The notes under the pieces were generated by a model. The model made no database searches, was not told the origin of the DNA, and was given only the letters and a program-made list of their open reading frames with translations. From Puniceicoccaceae bacterium (GTDB taxonomy: Bacteria; Verrucomicrobiota; Verrucomicrobiia; Opitutales; Coraliomargaritaceae): a stretch of 39,035 nucleotides of DNA. This document shows positions 18,436 to 26,411 of the stretch, in pieces. The stretch lies in NCBI GenBank assembly GCA_003331195.1, contig QOOZ01000018.1:1-39035 (forward strand), given 5' to 3'. Positions within the stretch are counted from its first letter, which is position 1, and every line of letters begins with the position of its first letter. The position numbers and the translations under genes were made by a program.

Positions 18436-19491
18436 TTAAGTCCTCCGCTTTTGGACGGCAGTTGCTAGCGTCTCTAAGATAGCCTCAGTAGCGGGAAAGT
18501 CGATACAGGCGTCGGTGATACTCTGTCCGTAAGTGCTACTACCGTTGGACTCGTAGTTTTGGCGACCAGCGACGAGATGACTTTCTAGCATGACACCGGC
18601 GATGCCTTTTTGACCCTTAGCAATTTGCTCGGCCAACACGCGGGCGACTTCGCTCTGACGAGTGTAGTCTTTGTTGCTGTTACCGTGGCTGCAATCGACG
18701 ACCACATAAGGCGGTAAATTGACGCCTGCTAGCTCATCGAGAATCGGCTCGATGCTTCGGGCTTCATAATTAGGGCCCGTGCGATTGCCGCCGCGTAAAA
18801 TGACATGGGCGTCGGGGTTGCCAGTGGTTTGGAAAATGGCAGTCACGCCCTCCTTGGTAACAGACGGAAACCAATGCGCTTGACCCGCAGAGCGGGCGGC
18901 ATCGATTGCAATCTGCACGTTGCCGCTAGTACCGTTTTTAAAACCGACAGGCATAGAGAGACCAGAAGCGAGTTCTCTATGGATCTGGCTCTCAGTGGTA
19001 CGTGCACCAATTGCAGACCAAGCTATGGCATCGGCGATAAATTGTGGTATAATGGTGTCGAGAAATTCGGTACCCGTGGGGAGGCCGATTTCGCACACAT
19101 CGATCAGCAGTTTACGCGCAATGCGCAGACCCTGGTTGATCTCGAAGCTGCCGTCGATTTCTGGGTCGTTGATCAAACCCTTCCAGCCGACCACAGTACG
19201 CGGCTTTTCAAAATAGGTCCGCATGATGATCTGAAGGTCGTCTTTGTATCTTTCGCGCAGAGGCAGCAGGCGTTCGGCGTATTCGAGTGCCGCTTTATTG
19301 TCGTGAATCGAACAGGGGCCACAAACCACACAAAGGCGGTCGTCGTCGCCCCGAAGGATGGCACTACTCTCCTTGCGACCTTGTTCAGTCACCTTTGTGG
19401 CCAATTTTGTGAGTGGGATTTCTTCGATCAGAATCGAGGGTGCGAGGAGAGGACGTGTTTGAGCGATGCGGATATTGTCGTGAGGAGTCAT
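18436..19491 (-). CDS. aroG: 3-deoxy-7-phosphoheptulonate (DAHP) synthase, class I
   Basis: First enzyme of the shikimate pathway, condensing phosphoenolpyruvate and erythrose 4-phosphate. The sequence follows the E. coli AroF/G/H type closely: VVCGPCSIHD, YFEKPRTVVGWKGLINDP, GARTTESQIHRELASGLS, PVGFKNGTSG, and GVMLESHL near the end. With the ATG at 19491 it has 351 residues, equal to E. coli AroG. The open frame extends 22 codons upstream, but those residues have no counterpart in the family. Which E. coli isozyme it matches in feedback control cannot be told. It converges on rlmN with only 7 bp between the stop codons and no visible terminator. Confidence 0.94.
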   Translation of the reverse strand: MTPHDNIRIAQTRPLLAPSILIEEIPLTKLATKVTEQGRKESSAILRGDDDRLCVVCGPCSIHDNKAALEYAERLLPLRERYKDDLQIIMRTYFEKPRTVVGWKGLINDPEIDGSFEINQGLRIARKLLIDVCEIGLPTGTEFLDTIIPQFIADAIAWSAIGARTTESQIHRELASGLSMPVGFKNGTSGNVQIAIDAARSAGQAHWFPSVTKEGVTAIFQTTGNPDAHVILRGGNRTGPNYEARSIEPILDELAGVNLPPYVVVDCSHGNSNKDYTRQSEVARVLAEQIAKGQKGIAGVMLESHLVAGRQNYESNGSSTYGQSITDACIDFPATEAILETLATAVQKRRT

Positions 19492-19614
19492 CTTAAAATG
19501 TGGCAAAGTAAAATACTGATGGAACATCAGTAGCGAGTAGAGGGTGAATCTTAACAATTTGACCTAAGAAGTAATTGAAGTGGCTATCCCTCCGGTAACA
19601 GAAGGAATAAATGT

Positions 19615-20502
19615 CTATTTAGGAATGACGTCCGATAAGTTAGTTACGAATAGCATACCCAGACTGAAGGCATTAAAGAAAGCGTGAAACCAAATCGCGA
19701 CGAGTATGCTTCCAGTTTTTTCATAGATACGTGCTAGGAAGATGCCAACTAGCACCAGCGGAAGAAAAGACAACAGGTTCCAGTGTATCATTGAGAAAAG
19801 GATGCCGCTAGCAATTTGCGCTGGGAGCACAGTGGTTTGGCTTTTGAGGAAACGATAAAGGCAGCCGCGGAAGATGAGTTCTTCGACGATAGGTGCGAGT
19901 ACGACGGCTGCAATGACGAGCAAGCCGATGGCGACAGGATCACCGCCGCCTTGGAATAGGGTGACGAGGTCTTGTTGCTCAAGATTTTCAATCAGACCTA
20001 ACTCTTGGAATGCGGCTAGGACCTCGGCCCAAAGGAGCGCTGCGATCCACACGCCCGGAAGTAGCATGAGGAAGAGTGGGAGCGCTTTTTTGAAAGATGT
20101 AAAGATCGAGAGCTTGGTGTTATTCAGTCGGCTTGCATAGAGGCCGGGGTAGAATCGACGGGCTCCATAGAAAACAGCCAACATAGGCAATTGTAGGCAT
20201 ATCACGGCAAGCACTGCGAGCCATGGTGTCAATTCTGGTGGCCCTTCGCCTTTCGCAGGCGCATCAAAAAAAAGAAGACTTGCTGCGACTTGCACCACAT
20301 AGACAAAAATAAGCATCGCGCAGATGTAGATTCCGAAGTTGACCCAGCCGATCGGCCAAGCGGGTGTCCCGGGATCGTGTTCTATGGTGCTTTCTGGCTT
20401 CTGGATGTGGCGAATCCATAGCGCGAGGCTGCTTCCGAGAATAAGCAAGATAGATAGCGATGCCACGATCAGTGGGGCATCGACTTGTGGGTCTGCCTGC
20501 AT
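19615..20502 (-). CDS. CPBP-family intramembrane metalloprotease
   Basis: A 295-residue membrane protein of the CPBP (CAAX/Abi) protease family. The catalytic motifs are visible: EELIFRG (EExxxR, about residue 208), SMIHWN with the second-motif histidine, and HAFFNAFS with the third histidine. About seven hydrophobic segments are seen, starting LIVASLSILLILGSSLALW at the N-terminus and ending near FSLGMLFVTN. Members process prenylated proteins in eukaryotes; most bacterial members have unknown substrates. The gene begins 4 bp after pyrC and is surely co-transcribed with it, though no functional link to pyrimidine synthesis is known. Confidence 0.88.
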   Translation of the reverse strand: MQADPQVDAPLIVASLSILLILGSSLALWIRHIQKPESTIEHDPGTPAWPIGWVNFGIYICAMLIFVYVVQVAASLLFFDAPAKGEGPPELTPWLAVLAVICLQLPMLAVFYGARRFYPGLYASRLNNTKLSIFTSFKKALPLFLMLLPGVWIAALLWAEVLAAFQELGLIENLEQQDLVTLFQGGGDPVAIGLLVIAAVVLAPIVEELIFRGCLYRFLKSQTTVLPAQIASGILFSMIHWNLLSFLPLVLVGIFLARIYEKTGSILVAIWFHAFFNAFSLGMLFVTNLSDVIPK

Positions 20503-20506
20503 TCGC

Positions 20507-21802
20507 TCAAGCGGTAATGGATTGACCGTCGAAGACTTGTCGCCCGTCGACGTAGGTCGATTTAACGACGCCTTTCAAGGTTTTACCATGCCATGGGCAG
20601 TTGCGCGATTTACTGAAGAATTTATTGGCATCGACTTTCCATTCCTCGTCGGGATTGAAGAGGCAAATATCGGCAGGTGCGCCCGTACTGAGTGTGCCCG
20701 CGTCGAGTTTACAGATCTCAGCTCCCTTGTGCGTGAGTAGGGCAACGACTTCACTCAAGCTGAGGCGCTTATGGTGGTAGAGCGTAGTCAATGAACTAGC
20801 TAGTGAGTTCTCTAGACCGATGATACCGAAAGGCGCGGCGTCGAACTCTTGATCTTTCTCGGTGAGCGAGTGAGGTGCGTGATCGGTTGCAATGCAGGCG
20901 AGGGTCCCATCTATAAGCCCTTCAATAAGCGACTCGCGGTCGGCATCAGTACGAAGTGGGGGGTTCATTTTAAAAACGGTATCGTAGTCGCGTAAATCCG
21001 CATCGGTGAACTCGATGTGGTGCGGGCTGGCTTCACCGCTAACAGAGGCTCCACGATCAATGGCGCGACGCAGTATATCAACCGAAGTAGCCGAGCTGAT
21101 GTGCTGCATGTGGATGTGCGCGCCTGTGAGTTCTGCAAGGATCACATTGCGAGCCACAACGATGTCTTCAGCGGCTTTCGGCCACCCTTGCAGGCCAAGC
21201 CTAAGTGACCATTCGCCTTCGTTCATAACTGCGCCTTCAGTTAGGCTTGCGTCTTGGCAGTGATCCATGATAGGGAGGTCAAACATCTTCGCATACTCGA
21301 CCGCGCGGCGCATGATCTCGTTGCTCTGTACGCAAGCGCCATCATCTGTCATGGCGATGACGCCCGCTTTTTTGAGTTGGCCAGTCGGCGCGAGTTGCTC
21401 GCCCTTCATTCCAACGGTGAGGCAGCCTGTGGGATACACGTGGACGACGGCTTCGCGCTCGACCTTATCCATGATGCGTTGGATGGTGCCTGCGTTATCA
21501 CAGACGGGGCTTGTGTTCGGCATGCACACGACAGAGGTGAAACCACCTGCTGCTGCCGCTTCGGTGCCGCTACGGATATCCTCTTTGTGCGTCTGACCTG
21601 GGTCTCGAAAGTGGACATGGATATCGACTAAACCTGGGGCGACGACGAGGCCTGTCGCATCGACTATGCTGGCGTCGGCCTCTTGTGCTTTACTTATACT
21701 ATCGACGATTTTCCCATCGACAGCAAAAATGTCACCGACTGCATCACGTTGATTAGCGGGATCAATGACCCTACCGTTTTTAATCCAAAGTATGTGACTC
21801 AT
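20507..21802 (-). CDS. pyrC: Dihydroorotase (class I type)
   Basis: Cyclises carbamoyl aspartate to dihydroorotate, the third step of pyrimidine synthesis. The zinc ligands are visible in DIHVHFRDPGQTHKEDI (His62, His64), in MDHCQDASL and in MQHISSATS, and ATDHAPHS supplies the catalytic Asp. At 431 residues it belongs to the long, PyrC/AllB-like class common outside the enterics. It is 33 bp downstream of pyrB in the same direction, so the two steps are encoded in order. Allantoinase is the main alternative, unlikely given the pyrB neighbour. Confidence 0.94.
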   Translation of the reverse strand: MSHILWIKNGRVIDPANQRDAVGDIFAVDGKIVDSISKAQEADASIVDATGLVVAPGLVDIHVHFRDPGQTHKEDIRSGTEAAAAGGFTSVVCMPNTSPVCDNAGTIQRIMDKVEREAVVHVYPTGCLTVGMKGEQLAPTGQLKKAGVIAMTDDGACVQSNEIMRRAVEYAKMFDLPIMDHCQDASLTEGAVMNEGEWSLRLGLQGWPKAAEDIVVARNVILAELTGAHIHMQHISSATSVDILRRAIDRGASVSGEASPHHIEFTDADLRDYDTVFKMNPPLRTDADRESLIEGLIDGTLACIATDHAPHSLTEKDQEFDAAPFGIIGLENSLASSLTTLYHHKRLSLSEVVALLTHKGAEICKLDAGTLSTGAPADICLFNPDEEWKVDANKFFSKSRNCPWHGKTLKGVVKSTYVDGRQVFDGQSITA

Positions 21803-21835
21803 TATAGTGTTTCTCTATTCCAGTGTCTTAATATT

Positions 21836-22795
21836 TTATACGGGCAGCTCGATGGCTTGCTTGTGATAGGCGCAAGAGCAGAGGTGGAGGATTGCCATCC
21901 GGACGACGATACCGTTGGTCACCTGTTGCAGAATCACGGACTGGTCGGAGTCGGCCAGTTCGGAGTCAATCTCAACGCCTCGGTTGATAGGGCCCGGATG
22001 CATGATGATCGCCCCAGGTTTAAGCCAGGAGGCTCGCTCCTTATTTAGACCGAAGGAACTGGTGTATTCACCAATTGAGGGGAAGTGAGTGGCGGTCTGT
22101 CGCTCGTGCTGAATTCGTAGCAGCATGACCGCGTCGGCACCTTCTAGCGCTGGCTGTAGCTTGTGGCTTACAGTGACTCCCATTGCTTCGAATGCTTTTG
22201 GCACTAGTGTACTAGGACCAGCAATCGTAACTTTGGCCCCCAGCTTTTGCAGGCAGATGATATTAGATCGAGCGACTCGGCTAAAAAGAATATCACCGAG
22301 AATGGTGATCCTCTTGCCGTCGAGTGAGCCGAATTTTTCCAATAGAGTGAAGGCATCTAGAAGCGCTTGCGTGGGGTGAGAGTGAGCGCCGTCACCTGCA
22401 TTGATCACTGGGATGTCGACGACTTTGGACAAATAATTGGGCGCACCCGAAGCAGAGTGGCGCATAATGATGATATCTGCCTTGAGCGCTTCCATGTTAC
22501 GCGCAGTATCACGAAGAGTCTCTCCCTTGGTCAGGCTACTCGCACCTCCTGTTACAGTGATTGTATCTGCGCTGAGTCGGCTGGCAGCCACCTCGAAGGC
22601 GAGCCGCGTTCGAGTGCTTGGCTCTAAAAAAAGATTCACCACCGTGCGGCCGTTGAGGTAGGGCTGCTTCATGTTATCCGCTTCTATCGCCTTCTTGAAG
22701 GCAGTCGCGGCGGTAAAAATCGTCTCAACCTCTTCACGGGAGAGAGGCTCCACATCGATCAGGTCTTTTCGGTTCCAGGATAGGCTTTGGCTCAT
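21836..22795 (-). CDS. pyrB: Aspartate carbamoyltransferase catalytic subunit
   Basis: Makes N-carbamoyl aspartate from carbamoyl phosphate and aspartate, the second step of pyrimidine synthesis. Signature residues are present: LEPSTRTRLAFEVA (carbamoyl-phosphate site), RHSASGAPNYL, and AHSHPTQALLDAF. The ATG at 22795 gives 319 residues (MSQSLSWNRKDLIDVEPLS), matching the family; the frame is open 19 codons further upstream without homologous-looking sequence. No regulatory pyrI gene is adjacent. A stem-loop lies 15-39 bases upstream of the ATG. Confidence 0.95.
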   Translation of the reverse strand: MSQSLSWNRKDLIDVEPLSREEVETIFTAATAFKKAIEADNMKQPYLNGRTVVNLFLEPSTRTRLAFEVAASRLSADTITVTGGASSLTKGETLRDTARNMEALKADIIIMRHSASGAPNYLSKVVDIPVINAGDGAHSHPTQALLDAFTLLEKFGSLDGKRITILGDILFSRVARSNIICLQKLGAKVTIAGPSTLVPKAFEAMGVTVSHKLQPALEGADAVMLLRIQHERQTATHFPSIGEYTSSFGLNKERASWLKPGAIIMHPGPINRGVEIDSELADSDQSVILQQVTNGIVVRMAILHLCSCAYHKQAIELPV

Positions 22796-22809
22796 GAGTT
22801 TTATAATAA

Positions 22810-22834
22810 GGCTCCGAAATCGGAAATCTGAGCC
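22810..22834 (-). promoter_or_regulatory. Stem-loop in the pyrB leader
   Basis: GGCTC (22810-22814) pairs with GAGCC (22830-22834), and TCCGA-AA-TCGGA (22813-22824) is an alternative inner stem. It sits just 5' of the pyrB start and could affect initiation. No PyrR-binding consensus or T-run is recognised, so a pyrimidine-sensing role is speculation. Confidence 0.3.
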
Positions 22835-22947
22835 GTCTTGAGGAAAGGGCAACGAGAAATCTGGATAAATATTTGAGCGTAAAGCTTCAATTTTGACGCC
22901 CGCAGCTGTTAGTTACTTTACTTCGACCGTTTTTAAGCGTGTAGCTT

Positions 22948-23673
22948 CTACCTTAATCTCAGCCCCAAATTCGCGCAGGCGAGGATATCGAACGCTTTTT
23001 GACTGTGGTCGAGTAGTTTACCGAGGTCGCGTAAGGTCAGCAGGCTGAAAGTGATAGCGGACTCGTCGACGTAGATGTTCAGATCTAGTTTTGGCAGCTT
23101 GAGCTCGAAGGCGCTACCGTCTGGCTCATAGGTCATCGCTTTGGCCAGTTCGGGAATGTCCTCCAGTGTGTCGATCTTATCCTCGATCTGTATCGGACTG
23201 GCGAATTCGATGATCAGGTGGTCGCAGTGGTGAGTGAAGCAATTGTGGAAGCGGGGATCAGTCGCGATCTTCTCCGTGTGAAGAGCCACGATCTCGGTAG
23301 TCAATAGATAGTTTTTTGGGTCTTGGGGGCATTGATCGACTCGTATTTGGAGGTCGAAATCGGGTGTTTTGATCCACGCAAAGCCGTCCTCGCAAGTATA
23401 TACAAAATCTCGCCGTTTGTAGCCAAAGAAGCTTTGAATGTGGGTAAAGAGACTGTCGGCAGTCTCTTTCACCTCAGATTGCCCTACCTTGCGAACGAAG
23501 CTTTGCGTGGCGTCGGTATGTCCGTCTGGCAAGTGGTGATGCTTCTGGTATCCGCCCAGCTTGCGAACGCGCCCAGGGGTTGTACCTACGATACGGTTCT
23601 GGTTTCCAGGTGAATTGACTGGGGGGTTCGCTTTGATGGCGACCAAGTTGAACTGGGTACAGAGCGAGTTCAA
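22948..23673 (-). CDS. Unrecognised protein, possible C-terminal frameshift
   Basis: I do not recognise the family. The frame encodes 241 residues without signal peptide or membrane segment. The central part (about 65-225) looks like a real soluble protein (TPDFDLQIRVDQCPQDPKNY, LPKLDLNIYVDESAITF). The first 60 residues are His/Gly/Pro-rich and may not be translated; no other ATG is available until far into the protein. The frame ends FDILACANLGLRLR at 22948. One frame over, the same stretch reads ALREFGAEIKVEATRLKTVE before a stop at 22913, which looks more like a protein end. One extra base near 22980 would join them, suggesting a frameshift or sequence error. It is divergent from rpmI. Confidence 0.6.
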   Translation of the reverse strand: MNSLCTQFNLVAIKANPPVNSPGNQNRIVGTTPGRVRKLGGYQKHHHLPDGHTDATQSFVRKVGQSEVKETADSLFTHIQSFFGYKRRDFVYTCEDGFAWIKTPDFDLQIRVDQCPQDPKNYLLTTEIVALHTEKIATDPRFHNCFTHHCDHLIIEFASPIQIEDKIDTLEDIPELAKAMTYEPDGSAFELKLPKLDLNIYVDESAITFSLLTLRDLGKLLDHSQKAFDILACANLGLRLR

Positions 23674-23760
23674 TATTGGATATCGGCAACGAGAAGTTCA
23701 AATTAGTACTTTACAAGGTGCCCAGAAACCTGTGCTTTCCACCACTCTCCCGAATTTCTC

Positions 23761-23952
23761 ATGCAGAAAACACGCAAATCCATCGCAAAACGCTTCAAGA
23801 AGACAGGCACCGGTAAACTCCTGCGTCGTACGCCAGGACACCGTCACCTCCTTCGCAATAAAAGTGTCAAGCAACGGCGCCGTGCAGGTAGCAGCAAATT
23901 GGTCGCTCCTGGCCAACGTGCGAACCTCATCCGCGGTCTGCCTTTCGCTTAA
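23761..23952 (+). CDS. rpmI: Ribosomal protein bL35
   Basis: A 63-residue basic protein of the large ribosomal subunit. MQKTRKSIAKRFKKTGTGK and the RRTPGHRHLLRNKS stretch match the L35 pattern (KT...KRFK.T..GK..R...H.L..KS.K.KR). It is followed by rplT 97 bp later, the usual partner. infC, usually upstream of rpmI, is not here; the upstream neighbour is an unrelated divergent gene. A weak hairpin followed by TTTT (23952-23972) might attenuate transcription into rplT. Confidence 0.95.
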   Translation: MQKTRKSIAKRFKKTGTGKLLRRTPGHRHLLRNKSVKQRRRAGSSKLVAPGQRANLIRGLPFA

Positions 23953-24049
23953 ACAATCAAGAAGACTGTTTTAATAATATTAACTCACGCTAGTCGGGTA
24001 ACATGAAAATGGGCGACCCAACAGCGACCTAAACGAGAGATAACACAAC

Positions 24050-24409
24050 ATGCCTAGAGCCTCCAATGGTCCCGCGACGCTTGCTCGTCGTAAAAAAGTT
24101 CTGAAAAAAGCCAAAGGCTATTTTGGAAATAAATCACGTCTTTTTCGCTACGCTAAAGACGCCGTCGATCGCGCCGAAGTTTACGCTTACCGTGACCGTC
24201 GCAAAAAGAAGACCGAGTTTCGTCAACTCTGGATCGTCCGTATCAACGCGATTTGTCGTAACAATGGCATCAACTATAGCCGTTTTATCAACGGGCTGAA
24301 GAAAGCAAACATCGACATGGATCGTAAACAACTCTCCGAGCTAGCGATTCACGACGAAGCTGCCTTCCTTGTGCTCATCGAGAAGGCTAAAGAAGCTCAG
24401 ACTGCTTAA
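24050..24409 (+). CDS. rplT: Ribosomal protein bL20
   Basis: A 119-residue, very basic 23S rRNA-binding protein essential for early 50S assembly. [59 protein letters not shown] and [16 protein letters not shown] are diagnostic. L20 represses its own operon in E. coli and Bacillus through leader RNA structures. The 97-bp gap after rpmI is large enough for one, but none is obvious. A terminator follows. Confidence 0.96.
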   Translation: MPRASNGPATLARRKKVLKKAKGYFGNKSRLFRYAKDAVDRAEVYAYRDRRKKKTEFRQLWIVRINAICRNNGINYSRFINGLKKANIDMDRKQLSELAIHDEAAFLVLIEKAKEAQTA

Positions 24410-24439
24410 TTAGGCAGTTCGAGTAACTGATTACTTTAC

Positions 24440-24472
24440 AAAGGTCGATTCCCTACAGGGAGTCGGCCTTTT
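24440..24472 (+). terminator. Rho-independent terminator after rplT
   Basis: A stem of about 14 bp (AAAGGTCGATTCCC with GGGAGTCGGCCTTT, two G-T pairs) around loop TACA, ending in TTTT. It separates the ribosomal genes from the metal transporter operon. Confidence 0.88.
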
Positions 24473-24524
24473 GTATGTATTCCACTAAGCTAGGGGCTTT
24501 GTAAGTGATACCCCTGCAATCTTG

Positions 24525-24559
24525 ACTTTGAAGTCATAATAACTTTGAGTATTCAAAGT
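24525..24559 (+). promoter_or_regulatory. Candidate operator of the metal operon: three ACTTTGA half-sites
   Basis: ACTTTGA occurs at 24525-24531 and at 24542-24548, and inverted (TCAAAGT) at 24553-24559. The last two form the palindrome ACTTTGA-GTAT-TCAAAGT, which ends directly before the ytgA ATG at 24560. The first lies inside GACTT-TG-AAGTC. A -10-like CATAAT (24535-24540) sits between them. This is where a metal-dependent repressor such as the one fused to the permease at 26412 would be expected to bind; binding is inferred only. Confidence 0.5.
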
Positions 24560-25555
24560 ATGAATTTCTATAGATCGATACTTTGCTCAATATCTGTATT
24601 TTTGATAAGCCACTTCCTCTTGGGCTGCGCAGGGGAGCCGGATGCTCGCTACGATACAGATGGGTCTGCTGAGCCTTACAAAATTGTCTGCACGGTTGGC
24701 ATGATCACCGATATTGTGGGCAACCTGGCTGGTAACTATGCCGAGGTGGAAGGTATCATAGGCGAGGGCATAGACCCACACCTTTACAAACCGACTCGTG
24801 GCGATGTGATCAAGTTGAGTCAGGCCGATGTGGTTTTTTATAACGGTCTCCTACTTGAAGGTAAAATGACCGATGTACTCGTAGGCGTCGCTTCAAAGGG
24901 TAAGCTGGTCAAGGCCGTGACCGAAGCCATTCTTGAGGAGACCGACTACCTTTTGGAAAAAGATGACGGCTCGGCATACACCGACCCGCATGTGTGGATG
25001 GATGTCTCAGGCTGGCTCCGCGCGATACCTGTGGTCGCGGAAACTTTAGCTGTCTACGATCCTGAAAATGCCGAGGCCTATCATAGTAAGGCTACCGTTT
25101 ACGCCGAGCAACTCGAAGCACTCGACGCCTACGCTAAAGTGGCGATGTCAACAATTCCGGAGTCGCAGCGTGTTCTCGTCACGGCGCATGATGCCTTTCA
25201 ATACCTCGGTCGCGCATACGGTATCGAGGTAAGGGGTATCCAAGGTATGAGCACCGAGTCTGAAGCGGGCGTCCGCGATCTTGAAGATTTAGTCGACTTC
25301 ATCGTTGAGCGCCAGATCCCTGCCGTCTTTGTCGAAAGCTCGGTGGCGGATAAAAACGTACGTGCCTTAGTCGAGGGTGCCCGTGCCCGCGGGCATGACG
25401 TCATTATTGGCGGATCTCTTTTCTCCGATGCGATGGGGCAAGCCGGCACCTACGAAGGCACCTACATCGGAATGATTGATAGCAACGTAACCACCATCAC
25501 CAATGCTCTTGGCGGCCAAGCTGCCGGCTTTCGCGAAGGAGTGACTGGCAATTAG
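24560..25555 (+). CDS. ytgA: Metal ABC transporter substrate-binding lipoprotein (YtgA/TroA family)
   Basis: Periplasmic or membrane-anchored binding protein for Mn(II), Zn(II) or Fe(II), cluster A-I family. With the ATG at 24560 it has 331 residues and a type II signal peptide ending LLGC (lipobox, lipidated Cys23). The in-frame TTG at 24545 would lie inside the candidate operator and is less likely. Metal ligands align in spacing with TroA: His74 (DPHLYKP), His144 (DPHVWMD), His210 (TAHDAF) and Asp290 (LFSDAMG). The third ligand is His, as in TroA and chlamydial YtgA, rather than the Glu of PsaA. It leads a tight four-gene operon; the next gene starts 10 bp after its stop. Confidence 0.93.
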   Translation: MNFYRSILCSISVFLISHFLLGCAGEPDARYDTDGSAEPYKIVCTVGMITDIVGNLAGNYAEVEGIIGEGIDPHLYKPTRGDVIKLSQADVVFYNGLLLEGKMTDVLVGVASKGKLVKAVTEAILEETDYLLEKDDGSAYTDPHVWMDVSGWLRAIPVVAETLAVYDPENAEAYHSKATVYAEQLEALDAYAKVAMSTIPESQRVLVTAHDAFQYLGRAYGIEVRGIQGMSTESEAGVRDLEDLVDFIVERQIPAVFVESSVADKNVRALVEGARARGHDVIIGGSLFSDAMGQAGTYEGTYIGMIDSNVTTITNALGGQAAGFREGVTGN

Positions 25556-25565
25556 CCGATCGATA

Positions 25566-26375
25566 ATGAGCCCAGAATCCGATCCATTTATACAAGTTGA
25601 ACAGACTGGGAGCTCCTCCAAGTCGCTGCCGCTTAAGATCCGGGATCTTACGGTGGCCTACCACCGTAAGCCAGTGATCTGGGATATCGATCTTTCGATT
25701 CCTGAAGGGAAACTAGTCAGTATAGTGGGTCCCAATGGCGCGGGAAAGAGCACTTTAATTAAAGCCTGTCTCGACCTGATTCCTCGCACCTCTGGCGAGG
25801 TTAGTATTTACGGTCAGTCTTATAAAAAAAGGCGTAAACGGGTTGGCTATGTGCCGCAGCGTGAGAGTGTGGATTGGGACTTTCCGGTGAGTGCGCTCGA
25901 TGTAGTGGCGATGGGTACCTATGGAAAACTTGGTTGGTTCCGTCGGGTGAGCAAGCGCTCAAAGGCGCTTTCAATGGAGGCGCTTGAACGTGTCGGGCTC
26001 GCGGACTACGCGCATCGCCAGATCAGCCAACTCTCGGGAGGGCAGCAGCAGCGAACCTTTCTCGCTCGCGCGCTCGTGCAGGATGCGGATATCTATTTCA
26101 TGGACGAACCTTTTGCCGCAGTGGATGCCGCGACGGAGCGTGCCATTGTCGAACTGCTCAAAGAATTGCAGAAGCGCGGTAAGACTGTCCTCGTCGTGCA
26201 CCATGACCTAGCCACCGTACCGCAGTATTTTGATTGGACAGTCTTGCTCAACATGCGCGTTGTCGCGGTGGGGCCAACCAACGAGGTCTTTACCCAAGAG
26301 AATCTCCGCCGAACCTACGGCGGTAAGCTGACGCTGTTCACTCAAGCAGCCAACAAGGTCGTGCAGTCGCGATGA
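25566..26375 (+). CDS. ytgB: Metal ABC transporter ATP-binding protein (YtgB/TroB family)
   Basis: Cytoplasmic ATPase of the metal importer, 269 residues. Walker A GPNGAGKST (about 58-66), Q-loop GYVPQRESVDWDFP, ABC signature LSGGQQQR, Walker B IYFMDEP and H-loop VVHHD are all intact. The GYVPQ..VDWDFP sequence is typical of Mn/Zn importers. The first 25 residues are an extra charged tail before the ABC fold. A perfect 10-bp hairpin lies in the DNA for residues 28-35. Second gene of the operon; 36 bp separate it from the permease-repressor gene. Confidence 0.94.
   Translation: MSPESDPFIQVEQTGSSSKSLPLKIRDLTVAYHRKPVIWDIDLSIPEGKLVSIVGPNGAGKSTLIKACLDLIPRTSGEVSIYGQSYKKRRKRVGYVPQRESVDWDFPVSALDVVAMGTYGKLGWFRRVSKRSKALSMEALERVGLADYAHRQISQLSGGQQQRTFLARALVQDADIYFMDEPFAAVDAATERAIVELLKELQKRGKTVLVVHHDLATVPQYFDWTVLLNMRVVAVGPTNEVFTQENLRRTYGGKLTLFTQAANKVVQSR
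25634..25670 (+). promoter_or_regulatory. Overlapping perfect hairpins inside the start of ytgB
   Basis: CTTACGGTGG-CCTA-CCACCGTAAG (25647-25670) is a perfect 10-bp stem with a four-base loop. TAAGATC-CGG-GATCTTA (25634-25650) is a 7-bp stem that shares CTTA with it, so only one can form fully at a time. No T-run follows. It could stabilise the ytgA mRNA end or slow translation of ytgB. Confidence 0.5.
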
Positions 26376-26411
26376 ACGCGCTTCGTCCTATCTGTTTTAT
26401 GCAAGATCACC

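Noticed and set aside
18805..19533. Plus-strand open frame of 242 codons
   Set aside because: Opposite-strand shadow of the DAHP synthase gene; no recognisable motif.
24003..24032. 9-codon open frame upstream of rplT
   Set aside because: Too short to support, with no Shine-Dalgarno and no repeated amino acid suggestive of a leader peptide.
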